Shown in pieces: positions 1 through 10,262 of a stretch of DNA of 64,000 bases. Origin of the DNA: Escallonia rubra (Eukaryota; Streptophyta; Magnoliopsida; Escalloniales; Escalloniaceae). The stretch is taken from NCBI GenBank assembly GCA_033065855.1, contig JAVXUO010002965.1, positions 43,501-107,500 on the forward strand, given 5' to 3'. The translations under genes and the position numbers were made by a program. Position 1 is the stretch's first letter. Every line of letters starts with the position of its first letter. Below the pieces are notes generated by a model, which did no database searches, had not been told where the DNA came from, and was given only the letters and a program-made list of their open reading frames with translations.

Positions 1-2877
1 AATTGCAAAACACATACCAGGATGAAAGGTAATTTTTATATCCAACACAGCAAAATTCTTACTCATCCAGATTTACAAAAATTAATATCGTAAACCAACA
101 CCAAAATAGTTGCACTGTGACACGTAAATGACTAGTCCACACTTGTGAAAAAGCTTAATCCCAAAGCGTATTGGGCGTGCAAACATGTGCCTAAGATATT
201 CCATCATGTTACACCCCCGACCCCAGGCCCCTTATCACTTTTTGGATGTCATAAAGTAAGCGTTGGCACCTGTCAACAACATATTGTTAGAGTACTATAT
301 ACATTGTTGGGTCTATTCTCTAACAGTTTAAGCTTTTTACAATTCCCTAACAGCTTAAGCTTTTACAATTCCCTAACAGCTTAAGCTTTTAGAGCAACTG
401 GTAACTTAACATGGTCACATAGCTCTTGTTGTGCAAGGTCTTATTCCAATTCTACCCTCACATAATTGGTCCACTTTATTAAAGTGCAATTTGCACTCTA
501 TTTATTTGTGCAATCTGTATTGGTGCACCTTGATTTGTCTCTCCACGTGCAATCAGGGGCTTGCATGTGTGGAGGAGTTTTAAAGCATGATATATATTGT
601 TTTGCTCATTCTCTAACAACTCAAGCTTTTAGAAATCGGTAATTTAACCATATAAAGAGCCTCTACTACACAATTGACAGCGTTGTATTTTCGCTAAATT
701 TAACCCATAGTTTAAACTTCCATGACAGAACTTTCTTGGAGGGCATGAATAACATAAAAGCATTAGAAACTTAAAGGTTTCTTGGTGAGCAGAAAAAACT
801 GTGTTGCAGATTTGCAGGGATATCAGCTTAGTGAACTAAGCTTAGTTATATCAGCAGCATAATCCTTTTATTAAACTCTCATGTCTCTAATATTTCTACC
901 GACTGATTCCACTAAAAGCCTCCTCCAATAGCACCTTAACACACCACACCTAAGGCCTAGAAAATCTCTGACTGTTAACATTTGTCGAGTTTTTTAACCA
1001 CACTACTTTTTTAAGCAAAGTTCCCAGTTATTGTGAATGTCCAAAAGATAACAGATACTTTATCCTTCACTTAGAAAGAGGAGAAAAAAAGCGTGGCCAC
1101 TTTGAGAATGGAATTGTGCAAAAGGCTCCTGCCATTACAAGGTCCGGGGAGGGCTGGTGTATCCCCAAGTTCGTGGGGCTGTTCTGTGTTTCTATCCCGT
1201 GACCTCCAGGTCATAATGGAGCAGCCTTACCATGCACAATATATAACAAGCAGTATATAAAGATTATTTCCAAACCAAATCGACGATCAATGCCTTTACA
1301 CAAGACAAATAGCAATTCTTATGCCGGGAAAAAAAGCAACTTTTTTGAATCCAACATGGTGAATTCTTCCTCAACAAGAGAAAAAACCAACATGTAAGGC
1401 AACATTTAAAGGGCTTTGTCACATTAACCAGGTAGTGCATGAGGCCTAAGAATGCGTGAGCTCCAATGCTTTAAGTGCCTTTTAGTTGCCTTATTTATCA
1501 TTACTCCACAGCTAAGGACATTAATAACTGAGCAAGTCCTGCTGGCAGAGAGGTTGTGAATGCAATCCTTTAGTTCTATCGAAATTCTGGTCTAAAATTT
1601 GAAGGGCAGCTCCAAGGACTCCAGTACTTACCACTACGCTAGCAAAAGCCCCATAATTATATAGGGTGAGAACTTCTTCTTGAACATCTTAAAAATCTTT
1701 CACCACACTATCCCTCTGTCAAAACACACTACCAAGGATGCAAATCGAAGAAACTCACCCAACGAAAAGTACAAATTTTCACCAGATTCCTTTTTATGCT
1801 CTATATACTTGTACAAATAATTCCGACGTTCGACGTGTCTACTTATACAAACATGCTGCAATACAAACTAACGACATTACTAATCAATTTAATTCGTGTC
1901 ATCAACAACATACACAACAAAGTGACGACAAGAATTCTCATGTCAAGTAGATTTAACATCATTCGTGCCCTCGTAGTGGTGGTACCACACTCGCGACACA
2001 ATAGTATGCAATCTACAGAAGGACTTCCGTTATGACGCAGATCACACAAACTTGATTCCCTTGTAGCGGTTTTATGATACCGCACGCCCAAGACAACAAA
2101 ATCTCAATTACGCAAAAACTCCTTGCCCCATTAATGTGATGATAGTGCAATTTGGTCAACATAGAAATATTAACAGGTGCAAAATCAAAGGGTAAATTAG
2201 GAAACAATTTCATTCAAACTACCATTATTCCTTCATTGAATACTGCCAAAACAATGTTCCTACTAAAAACTTTAGTTCTCATGGTTCCTCATTCATTTTA
2301 ACGCATGCCTATCATGGGCAAATGCGATTACTCAAAGCGCATTTACCCACGCTAGAGTAGGAAACAACTGCGTCTTGCATCATGTAGGTTGCGATGAAAC
2401 TCGCAAACTGAGGGTAATAAAACATGACACATAATCAACTTTATCGAGATATGCATATTTTGAACGCAGAGATATTCGGCTTGATGTATATGGCTTATGC
2501 ACAAATATTCACATTCCAGAAGGAAAACAAGGGAATTTTGTGTTTCTTACACAGGGCCATTTAAGAGACTAACGGTAACCAAAAAGCTTCTCGCTCCTTA
2601 AACCTCACATCATCTTTCTCAATTATTGTGTAAGTACAAAGTGATCTTCTTCCCCCAGTCAAAGATGTTGATGAGCTTCAAATAGAGGATCCAAACTAAA
2701 CACGGATCTTATCCCCGAAGAATAAATTCGTATTATCAAATGAGATACAAAGACATTGATGATTAAAAAGGAACGCACAAAGATCGGAAAGCACAATAGC
2801 TGTGCAATTCAAATCAATTCATTAAAGATCTCAGATGGGCGAGATAGAGGGAGAGAGAGAGAGAGAGAGATTACTAC
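1..2877 (-). other. Probable intron 1 of the PP2C gene
   Basis: This stretch lies directly downstream, on the minus strand, of the GT donor that closes the PP2C first exon at 2878. I looked for the next expected exon of this family (the block encoding the YGYASSPGKRSSMEDF region) and did not find it, so the stretch is best read as a long first intron continuing off the left edge. It is AT-rich, holds an Au-like SINE near 1130-1232 and a (GA)n tract just inside the donor at about 2849-2870. No open frame in it looks like a conserved protein. Confidence 0.55.
1130..1232 (-). mobile_element. Au-like SINE remnant
   Basis: Read on the minus strand, this segment has AAGGCTGCTCC, then TGACCTGGAGGTCACGGG, a stretch reading AACAGCC, and CCTCCCCGGACC followed by GGCAGGAGCC. 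These blocks match in order the tRNA-derived body of plant Au SINEs (box-B-like GGTCACGGG, AACAGCC, CCCTTCCCCGGACC, GGGAGCC). The copy is diverged and I could not define its ends or target duplication. It lies in the presumed PP2C intron. The family assignment comes from remembered consensus blocks. Confidence 0.55.
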
Positions 2878-2957
2878 CTGAGGCCGCTACCGCTAGCGGG
2901 CGCATCATCGGCATGAACTTGGCTGGTCGACGACAACACCGAATTCAGGTATCCCAT
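2878..2957 (-). CDS. PP2C-family protein phosphatase, first coding exon (partial gene)
   Basis: On the minus strand an ATG at 2957 opens a frame reading MGYLNSVLSSTSQVHADDAP and then ASGSGL, which stops at a CAG/GTAGTA splice donor at 2878/2877. This N-terminus is nearly identical to that of the clade F plant PP2C enzymes typified by Arabidopsis WIN2/PP2C59 (At4g31750), whose coding exon 1 I recall ending at about the same point. The exon is 80 nt and leaves phase 2. The full protein is about 280-310 residues, a Mn/Mg-dependent serine/threonine phosphatase. The catalytic exons are not in the window, so the gene extends beyond the left edge. No lesion is visible in the exon, and a live host gene is plausible. 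Confidence 0.85.
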
Positions 2958-3301
2958 ATTTATTGATTGCCTTGGCTAACTAGCAAAATAGTGAGAGTAC
3001 CGGAGGAAATGCCATGAATGGTGGTATTAGGAAGGAGAAAAGAGAAAACGGTGATCGCTGTGGTTGGCTTCTGGTTTGGGTTTGGTCGCCACCGGAAGAA
3101 ACGGGGGGAGTAATGAGAGATTAAAAATTGGAAACCAAAATCAAACTTACAATAATTGATTAGAGTTAGATGACTTAATTTTAATTCATCACGATTGATA
3201 TACGCGTGCGTCACCCGGCCAAGTCTAAGGAGAGAGGCAAAGTTTCGTTAGGAGGACTCGGTCAATGCCAGAACTTATAGATAGATTATAGATACACAAC
3301 T
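2958..3301 (-). promoter_or_regulatory. PP2C 5' leader and proximal promoter region
   Basis: This is the sequence immediately upstream (minus strand) of the PP2C start codon, before the poly-C tract and the Copia LTR. The reading is positional: no TATA box is obvious and I cannot mark the transcription start. The stretch has no conserved frame. A Copia LTR begins only a few hundred bases upstream, so the promoter may be shared with or disrupted by the element. Confidence 0.4.
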
Positions 3302-3320
3302 CCCCCCCCCCCCCCCCCCC
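3302..3320. repeat. Poly-C tract (19 C)
   Basis: An uninterrupted run of C lies between the PP2C upstream region and the Copia LTR. Similar homopolymers occur at about 44742-44757 (G), 46284-46297 (C) and 59839-59853 (G). Run lengths are unreliable in assemblies. Confidence 0.9.
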
Positions 3321-3419
3321 TCTCGTGCCAAACACGTGGCATTCATGCACTAACACCTGTACGGCTCATGGAGTTATGCTCCCACAGAATGGAAGAAGAA
3401 AAACAAAATTTTATGGTTT

Positions 3420-4128
3420 GAGGCGCGTCTAAAGACATTGTCTTTAAGGCATGCAATATTTGTCCCCACTCGTTACAAGTTTGCTTTCGAGTTAATGGCA
3501 AATCACCTACAGGACTACTCAAACCAACAATCTGCAGATAGCAATTCTGAATATTCGTTTCAGAATTACTCTTCGAAATTGTGTATGTAACTGAGAAAGA
3601 GATAATAATCTGAAGTTGGAAAAATGCAATTAATTCGTTTCAGAATTTTTAGAATCTTATATATGGACTAACAGCCGTCCTTTCATGAAGAGACAACCAT
3701 TAAAGGCACCACTTCAAAATTAACTGATTTTTCTGGTGCCTTTTCAGAATTATTTCAAAGTCACCAAAGTGTCACTAAAAATAAATGACTGAAAGAAATA
3801 ATTTTGACAATTAGTTAAAATATGGGCCGTCAGATCATATATAAAGCAACAAGCCATACGCGCTCGCGGCAACCGTGCAAAGTGCTAAGTGCGCCCACTA
3901 AAGCACACACAATGTGTCACGTGCGCACGTGCGGTGCACTGCACAATAGCATTGCCAATTTTTTCCCTCCAAAACATCTCAAAATAATTTAAAAGTATGT
4001 ACTATGTGCTTGCTTATAAGGAGAGAGAAAGTTTCTTTTCTCTCCAATGTGGAACAAAGAACAAGACCTTTTGGGTCTTTAACTTCACTTACAATACAAA
4101 CACATCACATAACAATCTATCACCAACA
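3420..4128 (-). mobile_element. 3' LTR of minus-strand Copia element (outer end approximate)
   Basis: On the minus strand a TG-starting repeat opens with TGTTGGTGATAG at 4128, directly after a purine-rich AAGTGAAGGAT tract that fits a polypurine tract. The text that follows (a TTCCACATTGG block, CTTATAAG) is typical of Tork-type Copia LTRs. A TATA-like TATATATAAG lies near 3655-3665. The start is well supported. The 3' end near 3420 is a guess, because the 5' LTR is missing and there is no second copy to compare. Confidence 0.55.
3918..3931. promoter_or_regulatory. Palindromic double G-box in Copia LTR
   Basis: CACGTGCGCACGTG is a perfect 14-bp palindrome containing two CACGTG cores. CACGTG is the G-box bound by plant bZIP and bHLH factors. 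It sits in the presumed U3 of the LTR. That it drives transcription is inference. Confidence 0.5.
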
Positions 4129-4679
4129 ATCCTTCACTTAGATTGTTATGTTCAATCCTCAGTTACAGACTGATATTGTCATGCATAATAAAGGTATCTC
4201 TCGATTTAAACCCTTACTTAGTACAAACACATCAAACTTCTAATTAAATCCATGGTGGCCTAAGCTTAAACCTGGATTCGTTGGTATTAGAACCGGATAT
4301 GTTGAACATATAACGATATCCACTTTCAATGAGCAATTCACCAAATAAATAATGCATTAATACGGCCATTTGCCCCATCCTGGACTTCATGAACATTTAC
4401 AAAAGTAAACCCCTAACTTTTACTAGAAGCGGCTCCACTTCTTATGTTCATATAGGTGAAGTTCCATCGGTGTCCCTGTTACTTGAACACTTATCCGGAA
4501 ATTTATTGAACTTCATGAAGAGTTTCAAACTCACCCTCTATGTCGTAACAGTCAGCACTTTCACATCCTGGATTGGGTTACCAAACTAATTAATTAAGTG
4601 CTTCTCAACCACTTATTAGTAATTTGTTATTACCCGTTAAACCATAAGACTAGCTTATGGTCGGGTTTCCATGGTCTAT

Positions 4680-5150
4680 TAAAAAGGTTTCAAACTCATC
4701 CCACTAGATGTACTCCTCACCAGATCTCTTGAAAGACCTTTAGTTAAAGGATCAGCCAAGTTATCACTTGATCTAACATACACTATGGTGATCACACCAT
4801 TAGTATCAATTCTCGGACATGCTCATGTCGTAAGCTTATATGCCTAGACTTACCATTATAAATGGTACTATATGCTCTAGACATAGTCGCCTCACTATCA
4901 CAGTGTAAAGAAATTGATGGCACTGCTTGTGACCACAACTTTATATCAAACAACAAATTTCTCAGCCATTCTGCTTATTTGCCTGCTACTGCCAACGCTA
5001 AAAATTCAGATTCCATCGTTGAGTGTGTTATACAAGTCTGTTTCTTTGAAACCCAAGAAAAAGCCCATCCCGCGAGGGTAAACACCCAACCTGACGTTGA
5101 CTTGTTGTCGCTCGCATAGTTATCCAACTAGCGTCATGGTACCCTTCAAG
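4680..5150 (-). pseudogene. Copia RNase H domain remnant
   Basis: Minus-strand translation gives AEWLRNLLFDIKLW, then LHCDSEATMSRAYS, YNGKSRHISLRHEHVRELI, in the order seen at the C-terminus of Ty1/Copia polyproteins (the D of CDSEA is catalytic; the K-SRHI-RH-VRELI block is typical). The end is degenerate, with stops after VRELI. It lies between the RT region and the 3' LTR, as expected for gag-pro-IN-RT-RH order on the minus strand. It is one broken element, not a host gene. Confidence 0.8.
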
Positions 5151-6206
5151 TACTGCAGGAAAGCGATTGCAAAACAATCCTAATTTGATGGTTCGTTCAA
5201 GAAATCCAAAGACTCTACAAATAGCTTTCCAATGATCAACACCAGGATTACATGTGTATCTAGAAAGTTTGCAAACTGAAAATGCTATATCGGGTCTAGT
5301 ACAGTGCATTGCATACATCAGACTACCAATGACACTTGCATATTCTAGTTGAGCAACTGCTCTACCAAAATTTTCAGTCAATTTGGAAGAAGAATCATAT
5401 GGGGTTTTCACTTTTTTAATTCCTAAATACTGAAATTTAAGAAGCATTTTCTCAATGTAGTGAGATTGAGATAAAGCATAACCCCCACTATGTTTCTTAA
5501 CTTTAATTCCTAAAACAGTATCAACCTCGTTAAGATCTTTCATCTTAAATCTGGAATTAAGATACTTTTTGGTTTCAAAAATTCCTTCCAAATTCGTACC
5601 AAATATAAGCAAGTCATCCACATAAAAGACATATAATAACGCCATATGCATTTGTAAATTTTGAGTAAATGCACTTGACAACATTACTATGTCTAATCCA
5701 TGTGATAAAATAACAGAGTCAAATTCATGCCACTGTTTTGGTGCCTGCTTCAAGCCATACAAAGACTTAACCAATTTGCAAACCTTCCTTTCATTTCTCG
5801 GCATAACAAATCTTTGGGTTGTTCCATGTACACCTCTTCATCAAGGTCACCATTTAAAAATGCAGTCTTAACATCCATTTGGTGTACATGCAACTTATAC
5901 AAAGATGCCAGTGTAAAAAGCACTCTAATGGACGTTATTCATGCCACAGGTGCATAGGTATCGAAATAGTCTATGCCCTCCCTTTGTCTAAAACCTTTTG
6001 CTACCAATCTGGCCTTAAAGGTTTGTATATTTCCTTCTAAACCCCCATTTACATCCAGTTGGTTTAGATCCTTGAGGCAAGTCAACTAACACCCAAGTAT
6101 TGTTACATAATATTGAGTACATCTCATCATTGATTGCCTCTTTCCAAAAAAACAACGTCTCTAGAAGCCATAGCTTCAGAATATGTCTTTGGATCATCTT
6201 CCACAT
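5028..6206 (-). pseudogene. Copia reverse transcriptase remnant
   Basis: The C-terminal half of the RT is open from 5804 to 5028: [19 protein letters not shown], then [12 protein letters not shown] with the YVDD catalytic box, [22 protein letters not shown], and [17 protein letters not shown]. The N-terminal part lies at 6015-6206 ([29 protein letters not shown]) in a shifted frame. These are the RVT_2 (PF07727) signatures. Stops and frameshifts between the pieces rule out a working enzyme. Together with the upstream integrase and downstream RNase H, this is a Tork-like Copia element. Confidence 0.88.
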
Positions 6207-6740
6207 TTAGTAACATGGGAATTTCCTTGAGAACATTATCTCTATCACCTTCCAACCAAGAAAGCGATTGCTTGAGAGTCTATAAAGCCAGGATCCAATA
6301 TTTTCTCTTTTCTAGCTCTTTGACTTCTCATAGGTTCCGTTGTGTTATTAGGCACAACACTCTCATTTTCACGGGATGAACCTACATTCGAGTCAGTTTC
6401 AAGTGAAATTGTAAGTGCTAAAAAATCAGAATCAGAGTTGAATTTATCTTCAATAAACTCAGCATCTCTAGATTCTACAATGACATTAGATTCTAAGTCT
6501 AATAGGCGGTAGGCCTTGGAATTTTCAGATATCCCACAAAGATACTTTTGAGAGCTCTTGGTCCCAACTTTGTTCTCCTTGGAAAGTCTAATAGGTGGTA
6601 GGCCTTGGAATTTTCAGATATCCCACAAAGATACTTTTGAGAGCTCTTGGTCCCAACTTTGTTCTCCTTGGATCAGGAACCCTATAAAAGGCAAGACAAC
6701 CCCAAACTCTAAGATAACTTAGGTTAGGTTTTCTTCATTT
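6207..6740 (-). mobile_element. Copia integrase-RT linker, degenerate
   Basis: This region joins the integrase C-terminus to the RT. No frame is open for long. It contains an 89-bp tandem duplication (6498-6671). It is assigned to the element by position. Confidence 0.6.
6498..6671. repeat. 89-bp tandem duplication inside the Copia element
   Basis: Two almost identical head-to-tail copies start at 6498 and 6587, each opening TCTAATAGG(C/T)GGTAGGCC and ending TTGTTCTCCTTGG. The near identity suggests a recent slippage or duplication in an already dead element. Confidence 0.9.
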
Positions 6741-7160
6741 TCATAGTTCATATGGTAAAACCTTGGTTTTCATCGAAGTTATCATGTTATGCACGTAAGA
6801 AGCCGAAAGTAATGCTTCACCCCATAAACTAAAAGACAATTTAGCATTCGAGAGCATAGCATTTATCATTTCCGTAAGTGTCCTATTTTTTCGTTCAGCT
6901 AAACCATTCTGCTGTGGGGTGTAGGGTGCACTTTTCTTATGTATGATACCATGCTCTTCACAATAAGAATCAAATTCAGTAGGAAAAAATTCTCCACATC
7001 TATCACTACGGAAAATTTTAATCATTTTCTCCTTTTGATTCTCAACCTCAGATTTATAATACTTGAACATATCAAAAGCTTCACTTTTATGTTTCATTAA
7101 ATACACATAAGTCTATCAAGAGAAATCATCTATAAAAGTGATAAAAAAATCTATTTACAC
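6741..7160 (-). pseudogene. Copia integrase core remnant
   Basis: The minus-strand frame reads YLMKHKSEAFDMFKYYKSEV, FRSDRCGEFFPTEFDSYCEE, HGIIHKKSAPYTPQQNGLAE, RKNRTLTEMINAMLSNAKLS, FSLWGEALLSASYVHNMI. RSD..GE and the S-PYTPQQNG-AERKNRT block are rve integrase (PF00665) hallmarks with two of the three acidic residues. The N-terminal catalytic Asp region above 7106 is frame-broken. It ends near YEL, where the next segment is degenerate. Confidence 0.87.
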
Positions 7161-7173
7161 CTCTACTTAAGAC

Positions 7174-7690
7174 TCAATTCATTTCACAAATGTCGGAATG
7201 CACAAGTTCTAGCAATTGTGTATTTCTTTCAGCTTTAGGAAAAAGTTGTTTAGACAACTTTTCTTGAATGCAGATTGGGCATTTAGCATTTTTCACATGA
7301 TTATATGAAATCAAACCATGCTTAGACATAAATTTTAATGATCTAAAATTTAAATGAATTAAACGACCATGCCACAAAGAAAAAGAGTCAACAGAGTAAG
7401 CCAAATCAGATGTGTTTTTATTAACTTAAACATGCCATCACATGAGTATCATTTCCCAACAAACACTCCACTCTTAGACATGACCAACTTATCAGACTCG
7501 AGCAAGGCTTTAATGCCTTTCTTACAAAGAAGACTAGTAGATACAAGATTTTTCCTAATTTTTGGAACATGGAGTACATTGTGTAGCATGCATCGAACCA
7601 AAGAATTCAAATTGTATGAATGTAAATCTAGATTAAATGACCAAATTGATCTTTGAACTAATTTTGTATCCACCTCAAACAAATCAACAA
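7174..7690 (-). pseudogene. Copia GAG-pre-integrase and protease tail remnant
   Basis: The 7404-7174 frame gives LWHGRLIHLNFRSLKFMSKHG, CPICIQEKLSKQLFPK and LELVHSDICEMN, matching the zinc-binding GAG-pre-integrase domain and the start of the integrase (HSD). The 7682-7449 frame gives NVLHVPKIRKNLVSTSLLCK, the end of the protease region. Upstream of about 7690 the element stops: no protease active site, no gag, no primer binding site and no 5' LTR are visible, so it is 5'-truncated. Confidence 0.82.
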
Positions 7691-7967
7691 CGGTGTACTA
7701 TGATTTTGTGGGTTAGCAGCAAATAACTTCGGATAACATGCACAAAGGTTAATCATTTGGACAATTTACGTAGTGGAGAGGAAGAGTCACAACAATTAAA
7801 TTCTAAAAGATGTATGAAGATATAGAGTTGTTTTTTAGGAAGAAGGAACGTGAAAGGAGTTTGAGATTGATAACTTTTGAAGGACATTTATGTCATATGT
7901 GGGAGTATATAAGGGCATTTATCTCTAAGAAATAAATTAAAGACATCCGCTAAATGTATATAAACAT
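7691..7967. other. Unassigned AT-rich spacer
   Basis: This lies between the broken Copia end and the Helitron-like repeat. No conserved frame or repeat is recognised. Confidence 0.4.
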
Positions 7968-8466
7968 CTATACTACTTATAAAAGTGTGAATGAGTGTAA
8001 ATAATTTTTCGGACAAAAATAACCTCTCTATTTCTATAAATGACTCAATTGCCACATAACTATAATTAACATGCTCAAAATCTAGATTATTCTAACATTT
8101 TCACATTATTCACTTCTATAAAAATTACAATTAATACATGGGTGTCTCTTCCACTTCTAATAAAACTTGTAATTGATGAATTGATGTATATTTAACGTCA
8201 TCGATAAGTTGATATAAGTTACGACAAGAAAGACCTTGATGACCATCACATCTTTGAAATAATTTCAGAAATTATCTTTAGCTAAATGATCATTACTTTA
8301 TAATGGTTTTTATTTAAGAAAGATGAAATTCACTTTTATATTGCCTCAGCGAATAATTGGTTCTGACCTTTACGCTAGCAATGAAAATTTTAAACAAGTC
8401 AACAAAAAAAATTGGACACGCTTGACCTTTTCCTTTGACTTTCTTGTGTTTAGCTTTAAGACCTGA
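7968..8466 (+). mobile_element. Helitron-like non-autonomous repeat, copy 1
   Basis: It opens with TCTATACTACTTATAAAAG preceded by A, which fits a plant Helitron 5' terminus (TC end, insertion between A and T). About 500 bp of it recur in reverse complement at 17975-18474, the second copy ending at the equivalent bases. The shared part includes ATAGAAATAGAGAGGTTATT and TAAGGCAATATAAAAGTG (given on the minus strand). The 3' end runs into a GC/AC/AT microsatellite, and I see no clear hairpin plus CTRR terminus, so the class is a suggestion while the repeat relationship is certain. Confidence 0.6.
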
Positions 8467-8467
8467 T

Positions 8468-8476
8468 GCGCGCGCG

Positions 8477-8559
<83 letters not shown>
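8468..8559. repeat. Compound (GC)n(AC)n(AT)n microsatellite
   Basis: Alternating purine-pyrimidine runs follow each other: GC about 8468-8484, AC about 8485-8513, AT about 8514-8559. It sits exactly where copy 1 of the repeat loses similarity to copy 2. Such tracts favour Z-DNA or cruciform structure and length instability. Confidence 0.95.
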
Positions 8560-8561
<2 letters not shown>

Positions 8562-9430
8562 ACATGTTCTATTTGGTTCTTTAAAGTCTGATGGTTCATC
8601 CAGGAAATCTGGTAAATTTCAAGGGAAGATGGAAAGTCAGGAAATATGGTGACTAAGTACACAATGGTTAGTTCTTCTCCATGGAAATTACGAGCTTCAT
8701 ACTACCATTTCCCAACTACATTAGGTACATGGATTTCAGAAGTTTGTGCAACTTTGATGAAGTATCGAAATACTCTACTACTATATGGATTTCAGAAGTA
8801 AAGAAAAATCTTGAGTACTCCCAGCTTGTTATATCAATATATCAACAAGAAAAAGTAGTTTCATATAGTCATGTACCCAACATTCAAACTGATGTTATGG
8901 ATCCACGGTGTGTTCATAGGCATGAATATACTCAAGTATATAATCTCATCTACGCAAAGTATTTATAGATTGTCCAGGTATTACGTCATTTTCGAAAGAA
9001 TAGCATCATGTGTACGTTTAAGAATATACTCGTAGCTTTTTATAATTTGCTGAACATAAAAGAAGGTCGAAAGTAGTACCTAGAGTTGGCTTTTCCATAA
9101 TAGGTCCTTTAGATATTGTTGTTGTAAATCCTTTCTCTAAAATACACGCTTAAGAAGAACAGTCCACATCACAACCCCTTGTGTTTAGAACATCGGCATC
9201 CTTATGGTGATGATTGTTTTGGCCTGAACAGTTTTCAATTTTCTTTTCACATAGTGTTCTAATAGGTTGTCGGTGACTTTTTTGTTAACGAAGATCGCTT
9301 CTTCGTGCTCTAGCATTCCTGTAGAGTTCTATCCTCTCTGCCAATGGAATATGCTTAAATGGATGAACAAACGGGGGATTGTTTTGACCACTAAGGCGGA
9401 CCATTTAGCACACCTATAAAAAGAATGAAT
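8562..9430. other. Unrecognised AT-rich sequence
   Basis: A short plus-strand open frame at 8681-8968 has no recognisable motif. I see no exon, RNA gene or repeat here. Confidence 0.35.
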
Positions 9431-9439
9431 GTCATCAGA

Positions 9440-9660
9440 GCCAATCCTACATAAGCTCAAAGAAAAAGTTAAGATCACTCTGGAAAACCAAATTCTTATG
9501 GGATTTCAGCTCAGAAATTGCCAATGCGAGGGCATTATTGAGGTGAAGTTTGATGATTCTGATATATGGGAAACAATTGTTGCCGAGTGGTACTGATTAT
9601 CCTTCTCCTGAATCAGAAACAGGGTTCGTTCCTGTTGGCTTTGTTGTCATCGAAAAACGC
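9440..9660. repeat. Direct repeat, copy 1 (pair with 10083-10262)
   Basis: About 190 bp here recur at 10083-10262. Anchor blocks are AAACCAAATTCTTAT, CTCAGAA, TTGCCAA, GAGGTGAAGTTTGATG, ACATGGGAAA (ATATGGGAAA in this copy) and GTTGTCATC. In one plus-strand frame both copies read EVKFD followed by a similar stretch ending near WE. The source is unknown. Confidence 0.75.
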
Positions 9661-10082
9661 TAAGAGGCATAGCAAGAAAAGGCTAGAATTTGGAAGTTCT
9701 AATATGGCAAAGATTTCGGGTATAACGCAATGAACTCGGGTAGCCAATCCAAACAGGGCTATTCACCAAGTTTCCAAAGCCCAAGATCAATTTGATGTTA
9801 CACTAATAACTTCTCAGTTAGAAGGGGGTAGAAAAACAAAGGCACGAAATGTTAGTACTAATAATTGACATACACTATACACTAAACACATGCCCGACCT
9901 TTTTAAAAATACGGGGACAATACAGTCATTAATTGCATAATCAATTCGATGTTAAGGCAGCTTATAATTTCCAGCTTGCAAGTGGGGTAAATAGCTAAGT
10001 GCTGTAGCAAGAGTGATCATGTTTGAAGGCTAGATTTTCGTGATTTCGACACGAGAAAGAAGTTGGGCATAGAAACAAACTC

Positions 10083-10262
10083 AGATAAACCAAATTCTTA
10101 TCGAATTTTGCTCAGAACTTGCCAAGGTGGGGACATTATGGAGGTGAAGTTTGATGGTTCTAATACATGGGAAAAATAATTCTTGCCTGAGTGCTACTGA
10201 TCATCCTTGTCCAAAATCTGAAAAGATTCAAGTTCCTCCTGCTCTGTGTTGTCATCAACATA
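10083..10262. repeat. Direct repeat, copy 2
   Basis: This is the second, diverged copy of the 9440-9660 segment, in the same orientation and about 640 bp downstream. A poly-T run (10268-10283) follows directly. Confidence 0.75.

Noticed and set aside
1130..1232. Functional tRNA gene on the minus strand.
   Set aside because: Only box-B-like and SINE-body blocks are present; no cloverleaf or anticodon arm can be drawn.
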